A DNA stretch of 27,517 nucleotides from CAZGDV01 sp964524995 (lineage in GTDB: Bacteria; Chloroflexota; Dehalococcoidia; SZUA-161). Both the position numbers and the translations under genes were made by a program. The notes under the pieces are model-generated. The model did no database searches and was not told the origin of the DNA. It was given only the letters and a program-made list of their open reading frames with translations. Positions 21,742 to 27,517 of this stretch are shown in pieces. The DNA lies in NCBI GenBank assembly GCA_964524995.1, contig CAZGDV010000031.1:1-27517 (forward strand). The letters run 5' to 3'. The first letter of the stretch is position 1. Each line of letters opens with the position of its first letter.

Positions 21742-22933
21742 TGAGCCGATGCAATCAAGTGTAGCTAGGGAAGGGAGGCAGCTCTACCTCATCGGAGACT
21801 CGGATTTGGGTCTGCAGCTGGACGCGCGCCTCTGGCATGGCTCCTTCAATGCACGAGAGAGCACCTTGCAACAACTCTCACCCTACGTCGGCAAACTGAA
21901 GTCTGGGATGGTGCGCGTACTGTTGTCCTTATACTCCCAACCTGGCGATGTGGTCTTCGATCCGTTTTCCGGTTCGGGCGTGGTGCCGCTTGAGGCGGTA
22001 CTGGCGGGTCGTCAGGCATGGGCAAACGACCTTAGTGTCTACGCGTACGTCCTGACGAGGGGTAAGCTGGAGGCCCCAGGCACTTCGAAAGAGGCGATTT
22101 GCAGGGCGGAGCAACTGGTTCAGGAAGTGGAACACGTGGTCCCTCAAGAGGATGTCTCCCGCATCCCAGAATGGGTCGCCCAGTTCTTCCATCCCGACAC
22201 ACTCCCCGAAGTCGTGGCTGCCTTCAGGATACTGAGACAACAGGAGGATTACTTCCTTCTGTCTTGTCTTCTCGGCATTCTGCATCACGTGCGCCCTGGG
22301 TTTCTATCCTACCCTGCCAGCCATCTCGTTCCCTACCTGCGCAAGACGATATACCCTCCTGATCAGTTCCCCCATATGTACGCCTATCGCGACCTGCGCT
22401 CGAGGCTGCTTGCCAAAGTCAAGCGAGCCTACCGCCGTCCGATGCTGCCGCCTGCATGGGAGCAACGCCGCTATCTTGTGTGGCAGACGAACTCAGTGCG
22501 GTTACCTGTCGTTGACGATAGCGTAGATGCCATAATATCGAGCCCACCTTACTTCGGTGCCTTGGACTACGCTCGGGACAACCGGCTGAGACTGTGGTTC
22601 TTGGGCTGCGGGGATTGGAAGGAGTTAGACGCAAGTCTCACCGCGAGCAACCGCGTGTATGTACCTCAGATGGCTGCCTGTCTTCGGGAGATGAATCGTG
22701 TGCTCCGGCCAGGCAAGTACTGTGTGCTCGTCCTCGGCGACTACGAGAGAGATGGTGAAACCCTGCGTACAGCCGAACTCCTGTCCGATCTCGGAGCTGA
22801 TGTATCGGCTGGTCGTCTCATCACCGAGACTATCTACGACGATCGCATTCCAGACGAACGTCGCTCTCGGCGGCGCACCCGTACCACCAAGTTCGAACGC
22901 ATCCTCGTAATGCGCAAGAACCCTGACTCCTAG
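21704..22933 (+). CDS. DNA methyltransferase (N4-cytosine or N6-adenine)
   Basis: This 409-residue protein has the SAM-binding motif I FDPFSGSG (85-92), a motif II acidic turn WANDLS (107-111) and the catalytic motif IV SSPPY (279-283). Motif I precedes IV by about 190 residues, so a target-recognition region probably lies between them (about 120-260), as in the alpha order. SPPY rather than DPPY or NPPY is more common in N4-cytosine enzymes but does not exclude adenine methylation. The start ATG 21704 lies inside the nuclease gene; ATG 21749 is an alternative just after its stop. Overlap with the nuclease argues that it protects the host from that enzyme. Confidence 0.88.
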   Translation: MRHDLKRGDPKVDEPMQSSVAREGRQLYLIGDSDLGLQLDARLWHGSFNARESTLQQLSPYVGKLKSGMVRVLLSLYSQPGDVVFDPFSGSGVVPLEAVLAGRQAWANDLSVYAYVLTRGKLEAPGTSKEAICRAEQLVQEVEHVVPQEDVSRIPEWVAQFFHPDTLPEVVAAFRILRQQEDYFLLSCLLGILHHVRPGFLSYPASHLVPYLRKTIYPPDQFPHMYAYRDLRSRLLAKVKRAYRRPMLPPAWEQRRYLVWQTNSVRLPVVDDSVDAIISSPPYFGALDYARDNRLRLWFLGCGDWKELDASLTASNRVYVPQMAACLREMNRVLRPGKYCVLVLGDYERDGETLRTAELLSDLGADVSAGRLITETIYDDRIPDERRSRRRTRTTKFERILVMRKNPDS

Positions 22934-23058
22934 TCCTTACCGCGAAGCGCCGGCAACTCACTTCCAGGGCCGTTTCACGCCCAACCCAGCGCCTGCCGGC
23001 ATGGCCGTTCCTCGCCAACCTCCGCAGGTTATGTTTGTGCTGCGCGCTCGTGCCCTGC

Positions 23059-23087
23059 TGGACGCGTCACGCTCGCCCCGCTACAAT
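23059..23087 (+). promoter_or_regulatory. Promoter of the SDR gene
   Basis: TGGACG (23059-23064) matches four of six -35 bases; TACAAT (23082-23087) follows after 17 bases. The start near 23094 gives a leader of about 60 bases with GAGGGGG before ATG 23156. The rest of the 22934-23155 gap shows nothing else. Confidence 0.55.
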
Positions 23088-23155
23088 GAGCGGTGCGAGT
23101 CGCCTCAGTTTCACTATCTGGGGAGTCGCGTTTGTGATGCGAGGGGGTGCTGCCA

Positions 23156-23926
23156 ATGAGCGTGATAGACCTGTTCAGGCTTGATGGAAAGGTGGCAATC
23201 GTTACCGGCAGCTCGAGGGGCCTGGGATTCTGGATGGCCGAGGGGCTCGCCGAGGCGGGGGCGGACGTGGTCCTGTGCGCGAGGAAGATCGGGCCTTGTG
23301 AGGAGGCGGCCAAGGCCGTCGCGGAGATCGGGGTGCGCACCCTGGCCGTAGCCTGCGACGTGACCGACCCTGATGCGGTGAAGGACCTCGTCGAGAGAGC
23401 GGTGGCCGAGTTCGGGAGGATCGACATTCTGATCAACAACGCAGGATTCATCTGGGAGGAGCCGCCGGAGAGCGCGTCGCTCGAGACCTGGAACAAGACC
23501 CTGGCCATCAACGCCACCGGCACCTTCCTCTGCAGCCAGGCCGCGGGCCGGCAGATGATCCAGCAGAAGCAAGGCAAGATCATCAACATCACGTCGATCT
23601 CAGGCCTGACCTCGATCGACCCTGAGCTGTCCAATACGGTCCCGTACAGCGCCGCCAAGGGGGCCGTTGTAGCCTTCACGCGCGACCTCGCGCGCAAGTG
23701 GTGCCCGCACAACATCACGGTGAACGCCATCGCGCCGGGCTACTTCGCCACCAAGATGTCCAAGTACCTGGTCGAGCACCGCCAGCCCCAGCTGATGAGC
23801 GCCATTCACATGAAGAGGCTGGGCACGAAGGAAGAGATACAGGGGGTCGCGGTGTTCCTTGCGTCTTCGGCATCGAACTACATCACCGGCCAGGTCCTGG
23901 CGGTGGACGGCGGCGTGGTGGCTTGA
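23156..23926 (+). CDS. Short-chain dehydrogenase/reductase (SDR)
   Basis: From ATG 23156 (GAGGGGG 8 bases upstream) it encodes 256 residues, a classical SDR. The cofactor loop TGSSRGLG is at 17-24, NNAG at 94-97, the catalytic Ser in TSISG (146-150), and Tyr164 with Lys168 form the YxxxK pair. DVTD at 68-71 fits adenine-ring binding. The closest recognisable pattern is the gluconate 5-dehydrogenase/3-oxoacyl-ACP reductase type; the substrate is an unknown alcohol or ketone. An in-frame GTG at 23147 falls within the ribosome binding site and is less likely to be the start. It appears monocistronic. Confidence 0.92.
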   Translation: MSVIDLFRLDGKVAIVTGSSRGLGFWMAEGLAEAGADVVLCARKIGPCEEAAKAVAEIGVRTLAVACDVTDPDAVKDLVERAVAEFGRIDILINNAGFIWEEPPESASLETWNKTLAINATGTFLCSQAAGRQMIQQKQGKIINITSISGLTSIDPELSNTVPYSAAKGAVVAFTRDLARKWCPHNITVNAIAPGYFATKMSKYLVEHRQPQLMSAIHMKRLGTKEEIQGVAVFLASSASNYITGQVLAVDGGVVA

Positions 23927-23960
23927 TGCCCAGGCGCGCAAGTTTCTCGGCCTCATCCTG

Positions 23961-23985
23961 CCCTTCTCCCGTCAAGGGAGAAGGG
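23961..23985. repeat. Palindromic repeat, possible terminator of the SDR gene
   Basis: Perfect 10-bp arms CCCTTCTCCC and GGGAGAAGGG enclose GTCAA, 34 bases after the SDR stop. No U-tract follows, so it is more REP-like than a standard terminator. Downstream, CTTCGCCAAGGCTCAGAATGAC (about 24016-24037) looks like a piece of another common intergenic repeat. The gap 23927-24206 has no gene. Confidence 0.6.
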
Positions 23986-24145
23986 ACTCCTGCCCAGGAC
24001 GGGGCACTGAGAGTCTTCGCCAAGGCTCAGAATGACAGGAGTGAGGCTAGGCTGCGGATGATAGCATACACAGCGAGCGACGGGAGATGACACCCGCAGA
24101 GGGCTACGGCGCCATTGTCACGGGACACGGCGATCTGTTCGAATC

Positions 24146-24170
24146 TCCTCTCCCCAGCGGGGGGAGAGGA
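24146..24170. repeat. Palindromic repeat
   Basis: Perfect 10-bp arms TCCTCTCCCC and GGGGAGAGGA enclose AGCGG. It has the same size and loop length as the hairpin at 23961 and is followed by CTAAGGTGAGGGGG. It ends 36 bases past the minus-strand stop of the 94-residue gene and could end that transcript. Confidence 0.6.
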
Positions 24171-24206
24171 CTAAGGTGAGGGGGGGTCAAATAACCTTCT
24201 TGCCCC

Positions 24207-24491
24207 TTAGATGTTGCCAATCGCTATCAGCGCCGTGGACGGGACACAGAAGCAGAATCCGGAGAGCGACGGGTTGTAGGCAAGGGCCGTCGTAGGCGGG
24301 AGAGTGCGCGACTGCTGTCCTGCGATACCGCCTTTGCTGGGTACTACGCTGATCTCCGCAATCCTGCTGCTCAGGCTGGGGCTGTTCCTCAGGGCGTCCT
24401 CGAGGTACTCCCTCACTCCCTGCTGAGTGAGGTTCTGGCCCGCTGCTTCGTTCAGCTCGACCTTGACCTCGAATATCATACTCGATGCCAT
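24207..24491 (-). CDS. Orphan 94-residue protein of unknown function
   Basis: ATG 24491 has a strong GGGAGGAG 10 bases upstream, the main evidence that this is real. Residues 5-52 look like a small alpha/beta unit: a strand MIFEVKVEL, an amphipathic helix QQGVREYLEDALRNS and a strand AEISVVPS. The second half is Ser/Thr/Pro-rich and ends in a mildly hydrophobic GFCFCVPSTALIAIGNI. I do not recognise the family. A 6-bp hairpin (GAGGGC/GCCCTC, 24520-24535) lies in its leader, and TTGGCA with a 17-base spacer to GAATAT is a possible weak promoter near 24563-24591. It is flanked by repeats and is not in an operon with the condensation-family gene upstream (192-bp gap). Confidence 0.6.
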   Translation of the reverse strand: MASSMIFEVKVELNEAAGQNLTQQGVREYLEDALRNSPSLSSRIAEISVVPSKGGIAGQQSRTLPPTTALAYNPSLSGFCFCVPSTALIAIGNI

Positions 24492-24683
24492 CTTGCTGGT
24501 CTCCTCCCACGCGTATGCCGAGGGCGCTAGCCCTCCTGTTCATGCTAGCTCATGCTGGTGCATATTCGTACCCTACGATAGTCCTGCCAATTGGCCGCAA
24601 TAGTCCTATGGCCGATCGACGTGTGGTTCTCGCGCTCGGGGTATGTAGTCCGTGGCAAAGGGGGCGTGGATGATGTGGTGCGG

Positions 24684-26105
24684 CTATGCCGCGACTGCCT
24701 CGGCCATGACCCTTGCAGGCTCCGGCCGTGTGGGGAGGGGGTAGCTTCTGATCTCGTCGATGTACATATCGAGGAACTCCCGGGCCTTCTCGCCGGAGAA
24801 CATGCCGGTGCGGTAGGACAGGGATATGCACATGCGGCCGTTGTATGTGGAGGCCCCGAGACAGAGCCCCATCGGGGTCACAGCCGGCATGATCAGGCGG
24901 ACGTCGACGATCCGGCAGTCACCCATTCGGAGCTCGCCACGGGCGTCGCGCCAGACGACGCCGAGATTGCTGAGAATAGTCGTGTCGACGTACACGCGGG
25001 TTACCATGATCGCCTTGGCCCACACATTGACGACTGATTGGGGCAGGAGCGTCGCCCCGCGGAGTATGTAGATAGCTGAGAAGGCTGCGCCGTTCTTGAT
25101 CATGCGGGACATGTCCCCTCGTACCTTCGACAGCAGCTTGGCGGGGTTGGCCCTGTCTTCGGGCCCGGTCCGCAGGGACACGTATGAGACCTGGTTCGAG
25201 ATTGCATTCCTGAGCCAGTCGGGGCCCAGGTCGGTCGGCACCATTATCGAGAGCCGATTGGCCTTCTTGCCGTGCATGCGATTCCAGCGCTCCATGAGAC
25301 GGAAGCCGGATGCCAAGAGGATGTCGTTCACAGTTGAGCCGAAGAACTTCAGGCCGGAACGGATGTGTTTCATTTCCTCCGACTCCAGCACCGCGAAGCA
25401 GTACCCGATACCGTCAGCCCCGTCCGCGCGGTCGTGGAACAGCCTGGCGGCGGGCCGCAGAGGTGAGATGAACAGGCGGTGAAACGCGCTCAGGCAGACC
25501 TTTGCGTAGAACATCCGTATCGTGCTCCCTTTCCTCTTGGCGCTCCTCGCAATCTCATCCATCCCGGAAGCACGTATGCCCAATAGAGGTGAGGACTCTG
25601 CGTCCGGCTCGCCGTTGTACTCGGCAACCACCTTACGAATGAAGCGGAGAGATCGAATGCCGTCGAGGGACGAGTGATCGATAGCGAACACCAGCCGCGA
25701 TTCCCCTCGACCTCTCACCACGAGCAGCCTGACAGGGGAATGGCTTTCATGGTCGATGGGGGCGTTCACCCACTCGTAGAGGGATCGATGGTAGCGGGGG
25801 TCGTCCTCGAGGTCGAAGTGTGTGCCTGTGGGACTGTGTGGACGCAGGTCCAGTACCGTGATGATGTTCTCGTGGGTGGCTGAGTGGTGAAAGCGAAAGG
25901 CGCGGGTTCGACACCTGCGTACGGTGGTTGTCAGATTGGGGTGAGCGTGCAGGACCGAGAGGACAGACTGACCGAGATCGGCGGGATCGACTTCCCCGAC
26001 GACGTTCAGTATCCAGTGGAAGTGGGGATACTCGCGTATGGAGCTGAGCGCGAGGAGACCCCTGTCCACACAGTTGAGCCGAATCCGAGTGGCGGCACCA
26101 TCCAT
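24684..26105 (-). CDS. Condensation/acyltransferase superfamily protein (PapA/AATase-like)
   Basis: From ATG 26105 the product has 473 residues and fits the chloramphenicol-acetyltransferase-like superfamily that includes NRPS condensation domains, PapA acyltransferases, wax-ester synthases and alcohol acetyltransferases. The active-site motif appears as DHSSLDG (143-149), with the catalytic second His of HHxxxDG kept and the first replaced by Asp. The N-terminal NCVDRGLLALSS and the mid-chain STVNDILLASGFRLMERW (HxxVND-type) stretches fit this fold. It stands alone, with no NRPS modules or carrier protein, so ester formation on a free alcohol or glycolipid is more likely than peptide synthesis. 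The frame extends to GTG 26141; a promoter at 26177-26205 allows either start. Confidence 0.85.
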   Translation of the reverse strand: MDGAATRIRLNCVDRGLLALSSIREYPHFHWILNVVGEVDPADLGQSVLSVLHAHPNLTTTVRRCRTRAFRFHHSATHENIITVLDLRPHSPTGTHFDLEDDPRYHRSLYEWVNAPIDHESHSPVRLLVVRGRGESRLVFAIDHSSLDGIRSLRFIRKVVAEYNGEPDAESSPLLGIRASGMDEIARSAKRKGSTIRMFYAKVCLSAFHRLFISPLRPAARLFHDRADGADGIGYCFAVLESEEMKHIRSGLKFFGSTVNDILLASGFRLMERWNRMHGKKANRLSIMVPTDLGPDWLRNAISNQVSYVSLRTGPEDRANPAKLLSKVRGDMSRMIKNGAAFSAIYILRGATLLPQSVVNVWAKAIMVTRVYVDTTILSNLGVVWRDARGELRMGDCRIVDVRLIMPAVTPMGLCLGASTYNGRMCISLSYRTGMFSGEKAREFLDMYIDEIRSYPLPTRPEPARVMAEAVAA

Positions 26106-26176
26106 ATCGTCACCAGGCTGACTTCCTCGCAGGAGAGGCACCCAGGTTTCCCATCCCCTCGCCCCTGTGTCGTCAG

Positions 26177-26205
26177 AGTGTATCCACGAGTAGGGGGGCT
26201 GTCAA
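26177..26205 (-). promoter_or_regulatory. Promoter of the condensation-family gene
   Basis: On the minus strand TTGACA (26205-26200), a 17-base spacer and TACACT (26182-26177). The start near 26170 gives a leader of about 65 bases to ATG 26105, or 29 bases to GTG 26141. Confidence 0.7.
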
Positions 26206-26543
26206 TTGCATTAAGCTGACTTCTCCCCCCGATTTCGGTACTTTCGTAACATGACGAATGGATGCGCGATGCGCCCGATCGTACTGTGGCAAGTCCGCGA
26301 GATGCCAGGATAGTGTGACAGGCTTCCCGCAGCGCGGTGCAAGCCCGCTGCCTGGCGGCGCTGTGGCATGCCGGGTGGTTCAGCTCCGCCTTCTGCGAAG
26401 CCTCAATCGCGTGAAGACTGAGGCCAGAATCAGTAAGGCTGAGCCCAGTATAGCCACACGTCTTACCAGTGACCCTCTTGTAGACACCGTCTCCCGCCTC
26501 TCCGATGCCAGCGTCCGGTTTGGTGTGGCCCGTCAGCCCCCTC
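26206..26543. other. Gap between condensation-family promoter and FTR gene
   Basis: This stretch contains one possible small minus-strand ORF (26380-26487). The remainder (26206-26379 and 26488-26543) shows no clear gene, hairpin terminator or riboswitch fold that I can support. The plus-strand frame across the region is the shadow of the FTR gene. Confidence 0.5.
26380..26487 (-). CDS. Possible 35-residue single-pass membrane peptide
   Basis: A GTG at 26487 with GGAGAGG 9 bases upstream and GGGAG 3 bases upstream opens a 35-codon ORF. It encodes a short basic N-terminus, one hydrophobic helix (about residues 11-25, VAILGSALLILASVF) and an Arg-rich tail ending RLRLRRRRS. It is the only minus-strand frame with such a pattern after the FTR stop (26544), 56 bases away, and could be the last gene of the redox operon. 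The hydrophobic-helix-plus-RRRR end also looks like a C-terminal membrane anchor cut off from a lost protein. Evidence is limited to the ribosome binding site and the amino-acid pattern. Confidence 0.35.
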   Translation of the reverse strand: MSTRGSLVRRVAILGSALLILASVFTRLRLRRRRS

Positions 26544-27206
26544 TCAGGGCGTCAGAAGCGTCTCGAACCTCTCCTTCTTGGCCTTGCAGATGGGGCATGT
26601 ATCCGGTGGCTCGTTCCTGGCGCAGACGTATCCGCAGACGCGACAGCGCCAGACAGGCATGGCAATGGATAGTGATGCACCTGTGTCCAGGAACCTCTCG
26701 AATCTCTCCTTGCCAGCCTTGCACACCGGGCAGAGATCGGGCGGGCCATCTCGCGCGCACAGATAGCCGCACACCTTGCATCGCCACAATGGGAAGGACA
26801 GGGCTGCCGCCTTCCCCGCTGCCTTGGGCTTGATCTTCCTGTCGCGTTGCCTCTGCCTTTCGTCTTCTGTCGGCCTGCGCTCCGGTATCGATCCGGCCTG
26901 CCTTTTCCCTTCCAGGACGTCGGAGGATACGTAGAGCGCGCAGTAGCAGGAGCCGTATTCGCTGAGGTCCGGGTCGCGGTAGTCGCATGGACAGATGATA
27001 TCGAGGTCGTCTTCTTTGTCTCCAGACGCGAGGCGACAGGGGCATGCCCAGTATCCGTACCGCTGCTCGTTGACCAGCAAGCTTCGCACGAGGTCTTTGG
27101 TGAAGCCGGCATCCGGGTTCAGATGGTAACCGCCGGCCTCCGCCTCGGCATTGAGCCTCCGGTACAGGGCGACGACGGCGTCGTCGCTGACGTCATTGGC
27201 TGCCAC
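26544..27206 (-). CDS. Ferredoxin:thioredoxin reductase catalytic domain fused to two rubredoxin-like domains
   Basis: The 220 residues start at GTG 27206, 9 bases after GGGAGGT. Residues 1-100 form an FTR catalytic (beta) subunit: CPC (55-57), CPC (72-74) and CYC (87-89) provide the [4Fe-4S] ligands and the redox-active cysteine pair, with CYC in place of plant CHC. After a Lys/Arg-rich linker (about 110-135) come two near-identical rubredoxin-type iron sites: C143, C146, C159, C162 and C188, C191, C204, C207, 45 residues apart. FTR reduces thioredoxin-like disulfides with electrons from ferredoxin. The attached rubredoxins could feed electrons to the FTR centre or take the place of ferredoxin. 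The start overlaps the glutaredoxin gene by 14 bp, so the glutaredoxin is the likely partner. Confidence 0.92.
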   Translation of the reverse strand: MAANDVSDDAVVALYRRLNAEAEAGGYHLNPDAGFTKDLVRSLLVNEQRYGYWACPCRLASGDKEDDLDIICPCDYRDPDLSEYGSCYCALYVSSDVLEGKRQAGSIPERRPTEDERQRQRDRKIKPKAAGKAAALSFPLWRCKVCGYLCARDGPPDLCPVCKAGKERFERFLDTGASLSIAMPVWRCRVCGYVCARNEPPDTCPICKAKKERFETLLTP

Positions 27207-27495
27207 TACCGAGTACCTCCCGTGTCTTATCCTCCTGGTATCCCACTATGCACTTTGAATCGCCCAAGACCAGTGTCGGAAAAGACCTGCGCTCATTCCA
27301 GCGTGCCACCTCGTCCATCACCTGCTTCTTCGTGTCGCTGTCAAGCAAGTCGACGTCGATATACCGGTATTCCACTCCCAGCTCGTCGAGCAGCGCCTTG
27401 GTCTTCCTGCACCAGCCGCAGGTACTCAGCGCGTATAGCATCACGCTTCCCTTGTCCTCGCCCGGCACTACCTTGACGTGATCCTGAAGACTCAT
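27193..27495 (-). CDS. Glutaredoxin-like protein
   Basis: ATG 27495 is preceded by GGAGGGAGG, 9 bases off. The 100-residue thioredoxin-fold protein has the redox motif CGWC (26-29) and the cis-proline loop SFPTLVL (P73). It carries an N-terminal extension of about 15 residues before the first strand. CGWC differs from classical CPYC glutaredoxins and resembles NrdH/thioredoxin-like members, which can be reduced by thioredoxin-type reductases instead of glutathione. The 3' end overlaps the FTR-rubredoxin gene by 14 bp. The expected flow is rubredoxin or ferredoxin to FTR to this protein to target disulfides. Nothing upstream is visible because the window ends at 27517. Confidence 0.92.
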   Translation of the reverse strand: MSLQDHVKVVPGEDKGSVMLYALSTCGWCRKTKALLDELGVEYRYIDVDLLDSDTKKQVMDEVARWNERRSFPTLVLGDSKCIVGYQEDKTREVLGSGSQ

Positions 27496-27517
27496 CGGGT
27501 ATACCTCCCTCCTTCAT

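Noticed and set aside
25876..25925. tRNA-Ser-like strings: GTGGCTGAGTGGTGAAAGCG (D-arm-like) and a GCGGG-TTCGACA-CCTGC T-arm-like hairpin
   Set aside because: There is no room for an anticodon arm between them, no acceptor stem, and they lie within the coding region of the condensation-family gene on the opposite strand. Probably chance.
26281..26379. Possible structured RNA or riboswitch (CAGGCTTCCCGCAGCGCGG region)
   Set aside because: No conserved riboswitch core could be matched by eye and no downstream gene on that strand would be controlled.
1..27517. CRISPR array, rRNA, transposase or integrase genes
   Set aside because: No regularly spaced direct repeats, rRNA signatures or recombinase motifs were found.

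Overview
The window is dense, GC-rich bacterial DNA with roughly two dozen genes on both strands. It contains no rRNA, tRNA or CRISPR array that I can recognise. The best guess for the source is a Chloroflexota bacterium, perhaps Dehalococcoidia-like. This rests on the gene content (ferredoxin:thioredoxin reductase fused to rubredoxins, an ADP-forming acyl-CoA synthetase subunit, GC-rich palindromic intergenic repeats) and not on a marker gene, so treat it as inference. Several promoters fit a plain TTGACA-N17-TAnnnT pattern.

Left part (1-6412). A strong promoter leads into a 32-codon ORF, a hairpin and a radical SAM/SPASM enzyme, a layout typical of RiPP precursor plus maturase. Convergent to it is a small transglutaminase-like protein. 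After a repeat-bearing gap come a PIG-L/LmbE deacetylase and, divergent from it across one shared symmetric promoter, a tandem-GNAT acetyltransferase. This faces a two-gene minus-strand operon of a BioF2/FemAB-like acetyltransferase and a GT4 glycosyltransferase resembling MshA. The GT4, deacetylase and double-GNAT set recalls three of the four mycothiol biosynthesis steps.

Middle part (6603-15843). A PAS-coiled coil-PAS protein has an acidic tail built of three 89-residue repeats. Convergent to it is a membrane protein with two separate triplications. A CheW protein with a basic helical N-terminal extension follows, then a secreted or anchored protein with a FecR-like domain. A MarR-ABC ATPase-ABC permease operon on the minus strand closes this part.

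Metabolic block (16011-18462). A truncated old-yellow-enzyme remnant is followed by a crotonase-family enzyme and an ADP-forming acyl-CoA synthetase alpha-type subunit.

Defence-like island (18642-22933). Behind its own promoter lie a ParA-like ATPase and a tightly coupled SIR2-domain protein, then a PD-(D/E)xK nuclease candidate overlapping a DNA methyltransferase. The ParA/SIR2 part is visibly less GC-rich than the genes to its left. I regard this as the best candidate for an undescribed system.

Right part (23059-27517). An SDR dehydrogenase, two palindromic repeats, an orphan 94-residue protein and a condensation/acyltransferase-family enzyme with its own promoter are followed by a redox operon on the minus strand: glutaredoxin, then an FTR catalytic domain fused to two rubredoxin-like domains, possibly followed by a tiny membrane peptide.
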